Source of the DNA: JAEUIV01 sp033763795
GTDB lineage: Bacteria; Planctomycetota; Phycisphaerae; Phycisphaerales; UBA1924
NCBI GenBank assembly: GCA_033763795.1
Contig: JANRJV010000016.1
Coordinates: forward strand, 1-64,000
DNA length: 64,000 bases
Reading direction: 5' to 3'
Shown: in pieces, positions 54,951 to 63,854 of the stretch
How positions within the stretch are numbered: position 1 is the stretch's first letter
How the letters are laid out: each line of letters begins with the position of its first letter
Position numbers and translations under genes: made by a program
Notes under the pieces: generated by a model
What the model was told of the DNA's origin: nothing
What the model saw: only the letters and a program-made list of their open reading frames with translations
Databases searched by the model: none

Positions 54951-57353
54951 TCACGGACACTCCCCGCCCCAAGCGCCCAGCACGTCCGCGATGTCGTCGA
55001 ACGTCACAACGTCGTCCGCCGTCGAGTCGCCGGGCCCGCTCCGCCCCGCCTCGTACACCGCCCCCCACGAACGCAGCACCGCCAGCAGATCATCAAAGTC
55101 CACAACCCCGTCGCCGCTCGCGTCCCCCGCGCACCGCGGCGTGCGGAAGCTCGACGCCGCAGGGTCCGACGCCCGCGAGCCCGAAGTGTTGTACGCCGTC
55201 ACACCCCAGTGATACATCGTCCGGTACCGCAGAACCCCCGCCGGCACCACCGCCGACGTCCCGCTCACCGTGCGGAAATACACGGGCGACCCCAGCGAAG
55301 CATCATCATCAATCAGCACAACGTACGACGTCGCCTCGCTCGACGACGTCCATTCCAGCGTGGGCGTCATCGTCTCCAGCGCGCTCCCGCCCGCGATCGA
55401 CACCAGCCCGAAGCCGCCCGGCGCAGGCACCGCGTTCCGCACCAGCAGCACGCCCGCGCTCGTCCCCGAGCCCTGCGGCGTGTTCACCGTCACGTCCCGA
55501 GGCCCGAACGCCGCGTTCGCCGCCACACGCACGCTCAGACCGCTCACCCGGCTCCCCGTCGAGTCCGGCACCGGAATCCCCACGAACTCCACGTCCCCGC
55601 CCGACACCGAGAACTGCCCCGCGCTCGTCACGCCCCGCAGGTTCGACCCGAAAATCTCGACCGGCGCCGTCCGACCCATCACCGCATAGCTCGGCTCCAG
55701 CCGCGCGATCGTCGTGAGCGCCCCGTGCACCGTCACCCGGATCGTGTCCGTCGCCACCCGACCCCCCGAGTCCGTCACGCGCAGCGTCACAGGGATCACC
55801 CCGTTGAACGGATACCGCACGCTCGGCTGGGGAGTGTCCAACGTCTCGAACACCCCGTCGCCGTCCAGGTCCCAGTCGTACGACGCCGCCGTCAGAACGC
55901 CCCCGTCCTGCGCAAACGAGTTCACGTCACCCATGAACCAGCACACGTCCATCGCCCGGCAACGCTTGTCCACGCCCGCCACCGCCACCGGCGGCAGCCC
56001 CGCTCCACCCACGCGCACCGACAGGTCATACAGCTGGACCACCTGCGAGCCCGACGCGTTCGGCCCGATGTCCACCACGCGGACCGTGTACGCCCCCGCC
56101 GCCAGCGTCCCCGCGTTGATCGTCTCCGTCTGACCCGCCGAAAACCCCGGCCCCGTCCGCAGCACCGTCGCCCCCGTCGCGTCCCGCAGCTCCACGCTCA
56201 GGTTCCCCGCCCGCGCCGCGTCCACCAGCGTCTGACCCGTCCCCGTGCACCCCGAATACTGCTGCGCATTCTGGTACGAGCCGCCCGTGGGCGTCACCGA
56301 GATCACCACGCCCTGCGCGCTCGCCAGCGAGAACCGGAACCAGTCCTCACCCGTGCCGCCCGGCCCGCCCGCACCGTTCGTCGACAGGTTCGCCTCCAGC
56401 ACCGACCGCGCCGCCGGCGCCGCCAGCTCGCCCAGGTCCCGCGCCGTCGACGCCGAGTGATTCCCCGAAAAACGGTCACCGTGGCTCCGCCCCGCCCCGC
56501 GACGCTCGTCCACCGTCGTCATGTCGAACGCCGTCGAGAGGAAAGGCTCCATCAGCTTCGTCTGCGTGCAGGGCACGGAGTGGATCATCCCCAGACCGTG
56601 ACCGTGCTCGTGCGCCGCCGTGTTCCTCAGGTACCTGTAGTTGTTCTCGGGCCGGTTGAAATAGTTCGCCACAAAGAACGACGTGTTGAAGCACATGTCC
56701 CCGCCGCCGACCCCCGCCAGCCCAAGCTGGTTCGGGAACGCGTTGTACGCAAGAAACGTCGACGTCCCGAAGGGACGACCGCCGATGCGGATGTCCCCGC
56801 GCGTCGCCACCCGCACCACCGACTGATCCATCGCCGCGCCGTCGTCCGCCACCTCCACGTACTCCAGCCCGCCCGCCCGCCGCCACGACGCCAGCGCCTG
56901 CCGGAACAGCTCACGCCCCCGGTCAAGCTGCTCCGCCCCGAACAGCGCCCGCAGCCGCGCATCCAGGTCGCTGGGCCCCGTCGAACTGATCGCGCTCAGA
57001 CCCCACGTCGTTCCATCGGGCACGAAGCTGTACGTCAGCCGCGCCCGCGCCGCCAGGCCGCTCCCGCCCTGCTGGCCGTCCCCGCTCCACACCCGCGTAT
57101 CCGTATAGAAACGCTCGTCGGGCTCGCCCTGCGAGGGAGGCAGCGCCCCCGTCTCTTCCAGGATGCGCGCCAGCTCCTCCTCGCTCGTCGACTCCGGAAA
57201 ACACAGAGGCGACCGCACCAGCCGCTCCAGCAGCCGCATCCGCTCCGCCCCCGCCCCCGCCCCCGCCCCCTCGCCGCTTGTGCCCGTCCACACGGGACCG
57301 CCCCCGGCCCCGAGCAACGCCAGCGCCGCCGACACCGTCATCGAATTCATCAT
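54951..57353 (-). CDS. Secreted matrixin-like metalloprotease with dockerin-like tail
   Basis: 800 residues with a short signal (MTVSAALALLGAGGG). The catalytic domain around 60-280 contains the zinc motif HEHGHGLGMIH (about 247-257; HExxHxxGxxH) and GGRPFGTSTFLAYNAFP upstream, as in matrixins. Then a PPC-like beta domain (EDWFRFSLASAQGVVISVTP, AGAYTVRVVDIG), a PKD-like domain (ASYDWDLDGDGVFE), an IPT/TIG domain (EIFGSNLRGVTSAGQ) and a fibronectin-like module. The last 60 residues (CAGDASGDGVVDFDDLLAVL, GDSTADDVVTFDDIADVLGAWG) are two EF-hand loops like a type I dockerin, a common ending in Planctomycetota. Start chosen at 57353 with GGAG upstream; the next codon is also ATG. Confidence 0.86.
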   Translation of the reverse strand: MMNSMTVSAALALLGAGGGPVWTGTSGEGAGAGAGAERMRLLERLVRSPLCFPESTSEEELARILEETGALPPSQGEPDERFYTDTRVWSGDGQQGGSGLAARARLTYSFVPDGTTWGLSAISSTGPSDLDARLRALFGAEQLDRGRELFRQALASWRRAGGLEYVEVADDGAAMDQSVVRVATRGDIRIGGRPFGTSTFLAYNAFPNQLGLAGVGGGDMCFNTSFFVANYFNRPENNYRYLRNTAAHEHGHGLGMIHSVPCTQTKLMEPFLSTAFDMTTVDERRGAGRSHGDRFSGNHSASTARDLGELAAPAARSVLEANLSTNGAGGPGGTGEDWFRFSLASAQGVVISVTPTGGSYQNAQQYSGCTGTGQTLVDAARAGNLSVELRDATGATVLRTGPGFSAGQTETINAGTLAAGAYTVRVVDIGPNASGSQVVQLYDLSVRVGGAGLPPVAVAGVDKRCRAMDVCWFMGDVNSFAQDGGVLTAASYDWDLDGDGVFETLDTPQPSVRYPFNGVIPVTLRVTDSGGRVATDTIRVTVHGALTTIARLEPSYAVMGRTAPVEIFGSNLRGVTSAGQFSVSGGDVEFVGIPVPDSTGSRVSGLSVRVAANAAFGPRDVTVNTPQGSGTSAGVLLVRNAVPAPGGFGLVSIAGGSALETMTPTLEWTSSSEATSYVVLIDDDASLGSPVYFRTVSGTSAVVPAGVLRYRTMYHWGVTAYNTSGSRASDPAASSFRTPRCAGDASGDGVVDFDDLLAVLRSWGAVYEAGRSGPGDSTADDVVTFDDIADVLGAWGGECP

Positions 57354-57481
57354 CAGTCTCCACGAACAGCCGCAAGGCCGAGCGCCGCGCCGGCAGGCGC
57401 ACGCCCCGCACGACCGCTCACAGCAGTACGCACCGTCCGGGCCCAAGGGTGCAGCCGTCCGCCCGCCTCGCCTTCACGCCA

Positions 57482-60400
57482 TCAGGGCGCCACCGCGCCC
57501 CACGCCGCGATCGACAGCGCCGCCATCCCGCCCGCGTTCGTGAACGTCCCGCCCACCGTCAGCCGCCGCGCCGCGTCCGCACCCGGAATCAGCGCCAAGA
57601 CGTTCCCGCCCGTCACGCCGGGCCCGACCGGCAGCCACCGCCCCGTCGCCGTGAACTGCGCGATCCGCGACGCCGGAAGCCCCCCCGCGTTCGAGAACGT
57701 GCCGCCCACGAACAGCGACGCCGGCTGACCCACCTCGTTCCCGTCCAGGTCCAGCCTCGCCAGCGCACGCACCGTCCCGTCAACCCCGTCCGTGTCCGTT
57801 CCCAGACGAGTAAAGAACGAACCGTCCCACATCATGATGTTGTTCACCGGCGTCGGACCCCCCAGAGTGATGTCGCCGCCCAGCACGATCACCGGCTGAC
57901 GTTCCCCGCCCCCATCGGGATCGAACTCGACCATGGCTCGAACCGCGTCCCCTGCCTGCGGTAAACCGGCCACAAGTCCGGCCGCCCCGAACGAAGGCGT
58001 CAGCTGCGGCGACCACTCCGACCCGTCCCAGCGCGCAAACCGGTTCACCTGCTTGCCCGCCGCCGTCACGAAGCTCCCCCCCACGTACAAACCGGGCTCC
58101 AGCGCCCCGAACCGCTGACCGAGAACCAGCATCGAGAAAACATCCCCCCCGTCGACACCCACCCCCTGCGTGCCCGCGTCGCGCACCGCCTGCCACCGCC
58201 CCGCCTGCCACCGCGCAATCCTGCCCAGCGGCACCGTGTTCGTCCCGTCGCTCGAGAACGAACCGCCCGCGTACAGCTGACCATCGAACACCGCCAGCGC
58301 ATGGACCTCCCCGTTCACCCCCGCACCCATGGGCTCCCAGCTGCTCCCGGTCCAACGCGCCACGTTCCGCGCGCTCACAACCGTCCCGGTCGTGTTCGCC
58401 CCGTCAAACACGCCGCCCGCCACCAGCCGGTCCGCGTTCCCGTCGCGGAACACCGTCAGAGCGTTGATCCGCCGCCCCGCACCGCTCACGCCCCCGCCGC
58501 GCAGACGCTCCCACGCCGGGATCGCCTCCATCTGGTTCGCCCGAACGCGACGCCGCACGATCGCGTCCGCCGTCAGCGCCGCGCCGTTCGCCGCCGTCAG
58601 GTCGCCCGCCGCGTAGATGTACGGCTGGTCCCCGTCACCCGCGATGTTCACCCGCCGCGTCTCCAGCAGCGCGTTCACGTTCCCGGTGATCCCACCCGAA
58701 ACCGTCGTCCAGTTGTACACGTTCCCCGAGAGCGCCACGCGGAAAACCTTCGTCTCGTCCGCCGCAGGCACCGTCGCGCAGGGCTTCCGCTTCACCGTGA
58801 TCACAACCTGGCTCTGCACCGTCCCCGTCCCCACGCCCGTCATCCGCAGCGCGAACTCGAACGACGAAGGCGGCGCGTCGGGCTCAGGCGCCGGGACCAC
58901 CAGCGGGAACGTCGGCCTCTGCCGGAACTCGAACGCCGTCGTCGCCGCCGCGAACTCGACCGACTGAACCTCGAACTCGTCGTTCCCGACGTTCACAACC
59001 TTGAACACGCGGTCCTCGCCCGGCGCACCCGCCGTCACCGCCCCCAGAAACGCCGGCCGGTCCTCGGACACCGAACCCGGCTCCTCGTCCAGCGTCACAC
59101 GCGCGTTGATCACCGCCTGCGAATACGTCGTCAGCAGCCCCGCTTGGAACCGCCGGCTCGACCCGCACACACCAGATGGCCCCGTCACGTTCGTCGCGTT
59201 CGTGCAGAACGACAGCGTCGCCCGCGCAATGCCCCCCGTCGTCCGCCGCACCCGAACCTGCAGCTGCACCGACTGCCCCTCAGGAATCAGCGAGTTCACC
59301 GGCGGCGTGACGAACGTGTACTCCGACCCCGTCGTCTCCAGCGTGATCGCACTCACGTCCAGCGGCGGCGGCGCAGGGTCCGACATGCTCAGCCGGTTCA
59401 GATGCCGGATCGTGATCGTCCGCTGCTCGCACTCGCCGCTCTGAGGCGAACCGAAGTTCAGCGTCCCGCCCGACGAGATCACCGTCGCACCCTCCGCCAC
59501 CTCGATCAGCACGCGCGGCGGCGCCGCCGTGAACGAACCCTTCAGGTTCACCGTGAACAGACCCTCGTCCTCGTCCCCGCTCACGATCGTCAGCACGCCC
59601 CCGACCTCGCCCGTCGGCAACGTCGACGTCGCACGCACCCGCACCGACAGCCGGCCCAGAGGGTCGATGAACGTCGGCGCAGGATTCGTGTCCAGCGCAT
59701 ACCCCGTGCCCGTCAGCCGGATCTCGGGAATGTCCAGCACGTCGCCTCCCTGGTTCCGCATCGTCACCGTCAGCAGCGTCCCCGCGGAAGCCCCCGCCGT
59801 CGCCGTGAACTCGACCGTGTCCCCCGACACCAGCTCCCGCGACCCGCTGAACACCGCCAGCTCGGGCAGCGGCGAGAGCACCTGCCCGCTCAAGCCCACC
59901 TCGACGCCCCGCAGCTGCTCGCCCGCCTCAGGGAACCGCAGCGTCCCGCTCGGAGCCAGCGTCGCACCCGCGTCGCCCACCATCTCCACCCGGAAGCTCG
60001 TCGTGCCGTTCCGACCCAGACGGCTCCGCGGCTGCCGCGTCACCTCGAACCCCTCGCCCGAAACCTCGACCTCGCCGATCGACACAGTCCCGCGCGAACG
60101 GTTCGTGATCGTGAACAAGCGCTCGACCCCGAACCCGTCAAACGTGACCCCGTAATCGATCATCGCGCCGTCCCGCAGCAGCTGACCCTCGCTGAACAGG
60201 CTCACCCCCGTCGCCGCCGCGCTGACCGTCCCCGCCAGCGGCACAGTGAAGTCGGGCGTGTCACGATCGTTCGACAGCAGCCGCAGCTCGCCCGTCTGCT
60301 CCCCGGCCGACTCGCCCGTCATCGAAACCGAGATCGTCAGCCGGCGCCCGGGCCTCAGCGTCGCCGCCGCGCCGGAACGAACGCGGAATCCGCTCCCCGA

Positions 60401-61036
60401 AACCTCCGCCCCCCGGAACGAAAGGCTCGCGTTCCCCGTGTTACGCACCGTCAGCGTCCGGCTCGCCGTCCGGCCCTGCGCGATCGTCCCGAACGACACC
60501 GCCTCGTCCTGACCGCTCGAAAGCTCCTCCGTCCCCAGCAGCACCGAGATGTTCGGCGCCACGGGCGTCACCGTCGCCGTCAGCGTCAGATCGAACTGCG
60601 TCTCATCAGGGTCCGCCGAGCGGATCGAGATCACGCTCGTCGCGGTCCCCGTCGCCGTGCCGCTGGGAAGCTCCACACGCACCGCCGTCCGCTCCCCCGG
60701 CCCCAGCACGCCCCCCGGATCGCCGATCACGCGGAAAGGACCCGTGATCAGCACCCGGAACACATCAAGATCATCCGACCCCTCGTTCACCACCGTCAGC
60801 GTCCGGACCAGCGGCCGGTCCTCACGCACCGACCCGAAGCTCACCTGCTGACCCCCCAGCAGCGACGTGCGACCGATCCGCACGCCGATGTCCGGCACCG
60901 CAAACGCCGTCGACGTCAGCAGCGCCACCAGCAGCCCCGGCAACACCCCAGGACGCCCAATCCTGAGCACGCCCGCCCGCAGCCAGTCCAGCACAAACGA
61001 ACAAACAGCCTTGCACGAAGTGGGGGCAGGGGCCAT
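57482..61036 (-). CDS. Giant surface protein with ASH repeats and a beta-propeller
   Basis: 1184 residues with a signal peptide (VLPGLLVALLTSTAFA). Residues 50-790 are seven or so ASH/choice-of-anchor-D immunoglobulin-like domains, each with the motif VSFGxxxxxxxxxRTLTVxNxG (for example VSFGTIAQGRTASRTLTVRN; LNFGSPQSGECEQRTITIRH). Residues 800-1184 are Kelch-like propeller blades repeating LYVGGSF, AGGVFDGA and RWDGSxW. Such proteins are usually extracellular adhesins or S-layer-linked; there is no C-terminal sorting signal, so the anchor is unclear. ATG at 61036 with GGAG 7 nt upstream. No catalytic motif is seen. Confidence 0.83.
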   Translation of the reverse strand: MAPAPTSCKAVCSFVLDWLRAGVLRIGRPGVLPGLLVALLTSTAFAVPDIGVRIGRTSLLGGQQVSFGSVREDRPLVRTLTVVNEGSDDLDVFRVLITGPFRVIGDPGGVLGPGERTAVRVELPSGTATGTATSVISIRSADPDETQFDLTLTATVTPVAPNISVLLGTEELSSGQDEAVSFGTIAQGRTASRTLTVRNTGNASLSFRGAEVSGSGFRVRSGAAATLRPGRRLTISVSMTGESAGEQTGELRLLSNDRDTPDFTVPLAGTVSAAATGVSLFSEGQLLRDGAMIDYGVTFDGFGVERLFTITNRSRGTVSIGEVEVSGEGFEVTRQPRSRLGRNGTTSFRVEMVGDAGATLAPSGTLRFPEAGEQLRGVEVGLSGQVLSPLPELAVFSGSRELVSGDTVEFTATAGASAGTLLTVTMRNQGGDVLDIPEIRLTGTGYALDTNPAPTFIDPLGRLSVRVRATSTLPTGEVGGVLTIVSGDEDEGLFTVNLKGSFTAAPPRVLIEVAEGATVISSGGTLNFGSPQSGECEQRTITIRHLNRLSMSDPAPPPLDVSAITLETTGSEYTFVTPPVNSLIPEGQSVQLQVRVRRTTGGIARATLSFCTNATNVTGPSGVCGSSRRFQAGLLTTYSQAVINARVTLDEEPGSVSEDRPAFLGAVTAGAPGEDRVFKVVNVGNDEFEVQSVEFAAATTAFEFRQRPTFPLVVPAPEPDAPPSSFEFALRMTGVGTGTVQSQVVITVKRKPCATVPAADETKVFRVALSGNVYNWTTVSGGITGNVNALLETRRVNIAGDGDQPYIYAAGDLTAANGAALTADAIVRRRVRANQMEAIPAWERLRGGGVSGAGRRINALTVFRDGNADRLVAGGVFDGANTTGTVVSARNVARWTGSSWEPMGAGVNGEVHALAVFDGQLYAGGSFSSDGTNTVPLGRIARWQAGRWQAVRDAGTQGVGVDGGDVFSMLVLGQRFGALEPGLYVGGSFVTAAGKQVNRFARWDGSEWSPQLTPSFGAAGLVAGLPQAGDAVRAMVEFDPDGGGERQPVIVLGGDITLGGPTPVNNIMMWDGSFFTRLGTDTDGVDGTVRALARLDLDGNEVGQPASLFVGGTFSNAGGLPASRIAQFTATGRWLPVGPGVTGGNVLALIPGADAARRLTVGGTFTNAGGMAALSIAAWGAVAP

Positions 61037-61182
61037 CAAGCGTCTCCGGCGCGTGGAAGATCAATCAGAGACAGGGGTTACGGTGAAAAAACTACCACAT
61101 CCCGGTCCCAGAACCAATCCTCCCGTCCAAACATCCCGCTCCGCCCCAACCGGACCCGACCCGCCCCCCCGCATCAACCCCC

Positions 61183-61218
61183 AAAACGACAACCGCCCCC
61201 GGCAAACGCCAAGGGCGG
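61183..61218 (-). terminator. Intrinsic terminator after tRNA-Gln
   Basis: Minus-strand stem CCGCCCTTGGC / GCCGGGGGCGG (11 pairs, two G-T) around GTTT, followed by TTGTCGTTTT, beginning 9 nt past the tRNA end. Confidence 0.82.
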
Positions 61219-61226
61219 CTACTGAA

Positions 61227-61297
61227 TTGGGGATCTAGGATTCGAACCTAGACTAAGTGAGTCAGAGTCACTCGTGCTACCGTTACACCAATCCCCA
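61227..61297 (-). tRNA. tRNA-Gln (anticodon CTG)
   Basis: 71-nt cloverleaf: acceptor TGGGGAT with ATCCCCA, discriminator A; D arm GTGTAACGGTAGCAC; anticodon stem AGTGA/TCACT with loop CTCTGAC (anticodon CTG, reads CAG); T arm CTAGG-TTCGAAT-CCTAG. No CCA is encoded. CAG is the dominant Gln codon in this GC-rich window, including the Gln-rich Bat protein. Confidence 0.96.
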
Positions 61298-61308
61298 GCG
61301 GGCCCGCG

Positions 61309-61336
61309 ATTGTATCGGCCCGGGCCAACGGGGCAA
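61309..61336 (-). promoter_or_regulatory. Promoter of tRNA-Gln
   Basis: Minus-strand TTGCCC (61336-61331), a 16-bp spacer and TACAAT (61314-61309), 12 nt before the mature tRNA. The same layout as the tRNA-Asn promoter. Confidence 0.62.
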
Positions 61337-61417
61337 GCAGGGGCGACTCCCTCCCATTCCGGCCGCCGCCACCCCGCGGCAGGCCCTCGCCGGGATCACT
61401 CCACACCCCAAACGCGC

Positions 61418-61660
61418 TCAGGAACCCGTCGGACGGGGCTGCATGGGCCGCGCCAGAGGCCGCGCACGCAGCGGAGCCGGAACAGGCACACCCCCAGCTT
61501 TCGCCACAGGGCCCCCGATCGTCGCGCTCTGGGACGTCGCCGGAACCGGCGCCGGCGCCGCGGGCGGCTGCAGACGACGGTTCCGCGCCGCATCGATCGA
61601 CTGGTCCATCTTCCGCAGAATCGTGCGGACCTTCGACAGAGATTCCGGTGAGTTCGCCAC
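61418..61660 (-). CDS. Small protein of unknown function
   Basis: 80 residues, starting at a GTG with a strong GGAGG 8 nt upstream. The first 30 residues form a basic, amphipathic helix (SLSKVRTILRKMDQSIDAAR), then a Pro/Ala-rich, probably disordered tail with three Arg-Pro clusters. There is no signal or TM segment. The well-formed ribosome site supports translation. I do not recognise the family; a nucleic-acid or ribosome contact would suit the charge, but that is a guess. tRNA-Gln lies 121 bp downstream on the same strand with its own promoter. Confidence 0.55.
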   Translation of the reverse strand: MANSPESLSKVRTILRKMDQSIDAARNRRLQPPAAPAPVPATSQSATIGGPVAKAGGVPVPAPLRARPLARPMQPRPTGS

Positions 61661-61815
61661 GGCTCATCCTCCAGGTGCGGACAGGGCTATCGGCCCCGCC
61701 CCGCGCGCAGTGGAGCCCCACACAACTTCAAACACTCGAACACCCCGCGACGTGCGCGGTCATGCCACAAACTCGTTCCGCGACGACTGGTCGGATTCTG
61801 CGGCCTGGTGAAGCG

Positions 61816-61844
61816 TTGGCGTCCGCGCGGGCAACGACTACACT
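61816..61844 (+). promoter_or_regulatory. Promoter of the ABC transporter operon
   Basis: TTGGCG (61816-61821), a 17-bp spacer and TACACT (61839-61844), 57 nt before the GTG. The best-formed non-tRNA promoter in the window. Confidence 0.52.
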
Positions 61845-61901
61845 CGCGCCGCGGGATACAGCCGACACCACCAGCCATCACCCGCACCCACGGAGGCCTC
61901 A

Positions 61902-63854
61902 GTGCGCGCGTTGATCGCCGGGCTCATCGGTGTCTGGGCAATCCTCACCGCCTTCGCCTACACCGTCGTCCTCCCCGACGAACGAGGCGACGAGGCCCTC
62001 GCACTCGCCTATCTGGACCTCGGTCCCGCAGAAGGACCCGCCGGCACAATCGTCGCCGACTACCTCGCCCACTACAGATCGCAGAACCCGCAGGAACACC
62101 CCACCCCCGAGCAGTTCCGCACCCTCCCCGACGCCGAACGCTCCGCCTTCGCCGCGCTCTTCCGCGATTGGTACGACCGAACGCAGCCAAAGCCCCTCGC
62201 TGACGCGCCCACCCTCGTCTGGTCCACCGACGATAACCCCGCAAGACGTGTCCAGTGCCACCTCTTCCGCGTCTGGCATCTCCGGACCTTCGGCGAGCCG
62301 CTCGATATCGCCACCGACCCCAGCAACCGCGACACAACCAAGACCGTCGTCCAGTGCGTCGCAGGCGCCGGGCCCGACCTCATCGAGAGCTACGGCCCCT
62401 CACAGCTCGCCCAGTTCGTCGACGCCGGCGTCGCACTCGACGTCACAGACCTCGCGCTCCAGCGCGGCTTCGGCCCCGAGACCGTCTTCTCCGCCGCGCT
62501 CACCTCCATGAGCCGCGACGGCCGCCAGTACGCCTTCCCCTGCAACGTGGGCTACACCATCCTCTTCTATCACCGCGACCTCTTCGCACAGGCAGGAATC
62601 CCCGAGCCCCCGCCCCAGGGATGGACCATCGAGCAGATGCTGGGCGCCGCCCGAAAGCTCACCGCACTCGAAGCCTCCGGCGGCCGCCGCCGCGTCGGAA
62701 TCATGGGAATGAGCGCCTGGGCCATGGCCCTCGCCGACGGCGGCGTCTTCTTCAACGACAAGGCCACCGCCAGCATCTTCAACAGCCCCGAAACCGTCGC
62801 CGCTTTCCGGACCTTCCAGGAGCTCATGTATCTCCACCAGGTCATGCCCACCCCCGCCGAGCTCGCCAGCATGGCCGCCTCCGGCGGCGCCAACATGAAC
62901 ATGGGCGCCGAGGCCGCCTCCGCCTCCGCCCTCTTCTCCGCCAAGATCTGCGCCATGGTCGTCGACGGCCGCTGGAGCTACGTCACCTTCGCCCGCCGCC
63001 AGCTCGACCGCGTCATCTTCCCCGCCCTCCAGCGCCGCATCGCCGCCCTCGAATCCGACTCCGCCCGCGAAGAGGCCCGCCTCCTCAAGGACGCCGTCGC
63101 TTCCCTCACGCGCGACGTCCTCGTCCCCATCTCCGACCGCCAGCACGAGCTCATCGAAGCCGCCCTCACCCCCCAGGACCGCGCCGAACTCCTGAACCTG
63201 GGCGTCGCCCACATCCCCACGACCACCGGCACACCCTTCTACGAAGCCGCCGCACGCGTCGCCATCGTCAACCGCGCCAGCCCCCGCGCCCCCCTCGCCG
63301 CACGCTTCCTCGAGTTCCTCGCCAGCGAGGAGTACAACAACCAGATCAACTTCACCTTCGACTCCATCAGCGGCACCCCCGGCATCATCGCCCGCAACGG
63401 CATATCCGGACCTCCCCGCGCCCTCCCAGGCCTCGAAGCCTTCGACTCACCCGTCTTCGTCGACGCCATGGACTCCTACGCACACCCCAAGCAGCTCTCC
63501 CCCTTCGTGGGCGACGCCCGCGTCGGACAGCTCGCTGGCCCCGTCATCGAGCAGCTCACCAACAACCTCATAGGCCCCGCCGAAGCCGCACGCCTCATCG
63601 AGAACCGCATCAACGCCCAGATCCGCGCCAACCTCCTCCGCGACGCCGCCCTCCGCGCCCTCTGGGAATCGCTCGAAGGCAAACCCTTCGACCCCGACGT
63701 CCCACTCCGCGATCAGGCCTCCTCCGCCCCGCCCCAGGCTCCCCCGGCCCGTCCCGCCCCCCGCGCCCACCAGCCACGCCATCACGCCGCGCCCGCGCTC
63801 CCCGCCCCCGGCGCTCACCTCAGACCTCTCCCTCTCGCCGCGGTGAACGCATGA
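61902..63854 (+). CDS. Extracellular solute-binding protein (sugar ABC transporter)
   Basis: 650 residues. An N-terminal membrane anchor (LIAGLIGVWAILTAFAYTVV) leads to a family 1-type solute-binding fold: TTKTVVQCVAGAGPDLIESYGPSQLAQFVDAG, DGRQYAFPCNVGYTILFYHRDLFAQAGIPEPP, KLTALEASGG, ARRQLDRVIFP and RFLEFLASEEYNNQINF. A preceding 110-residue segment with FRTLPDAERSAFAALFRDWY is an extra domain absent from standard binding proteins. The final 55 residues (SSAPPQAPPARPAPRAHQPR and on) are Pro/His-rich and disordered. Likely feeds an oligosaccharide to the permease that follows. GTG start with GGAGG 5 nt upstream; TGA overlaps the next ATG. Confidence 0.86.
   Translation: MRALIAGLIGVWAILTAFAYTVVLPDERGDEALALAYLDLGPAEGPAGTIVADYLAHYRSQNPQEHPTPEQFRTLPDAERSAFAALFRDWYDRTQPKPLADAPTLVWSTDDNPARRVQCHLFRVWHLRTFGEPLDIATDPSNRDTTKTVVQCVAGAGPDLIESYGPSQLAQFVDAGVALDVTDLALQRGFGPETVFSAALTSMSRDGRQYAFPCNVGYTILFYHRDLFAQAGIPEPPPQGWTIEQMLGAARKLTALEASGGRRRVGIMGMSAWAMALADGGVFFNDKATASIFNSPETVAAFRTFQELMYLHQVMPTPAELASMAASGGANMNMGAEAASASALFSAKICAMVVDGRWSYVTFARRQLDRVIFPALQRRIAALESDSAREEARLLKDAVASLTRDVLVPISDRQHELIEAALTPQDRAELLNLGVAHIPTTTGTPFYEAAARVAIVNRASPRAPLAARFLEFLASEEYNNQINFTFDSISGTPGIIARNGISGPPRALPGLEAFDSPVFVDAMDSYAHPKQLSPFVGDARVGQLAGPVIEQLTNNLIGPAEAARLIENRINAQIRANLLRDAALRALWESLEGKPFDPDVPLRDQASSAPPQAPPARPAPRAHQPRHHAAPALPAPGAHLRPLPLAAVNA

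Noticed and set aside
53652..57728. A 1358-codon plus-strand open frame across the surface-protein block.
   Set aside because: It is the Arg/His/Pro-rich antisense shadow of the glycosyltransferase and matrixin genes, which carry clear domains.
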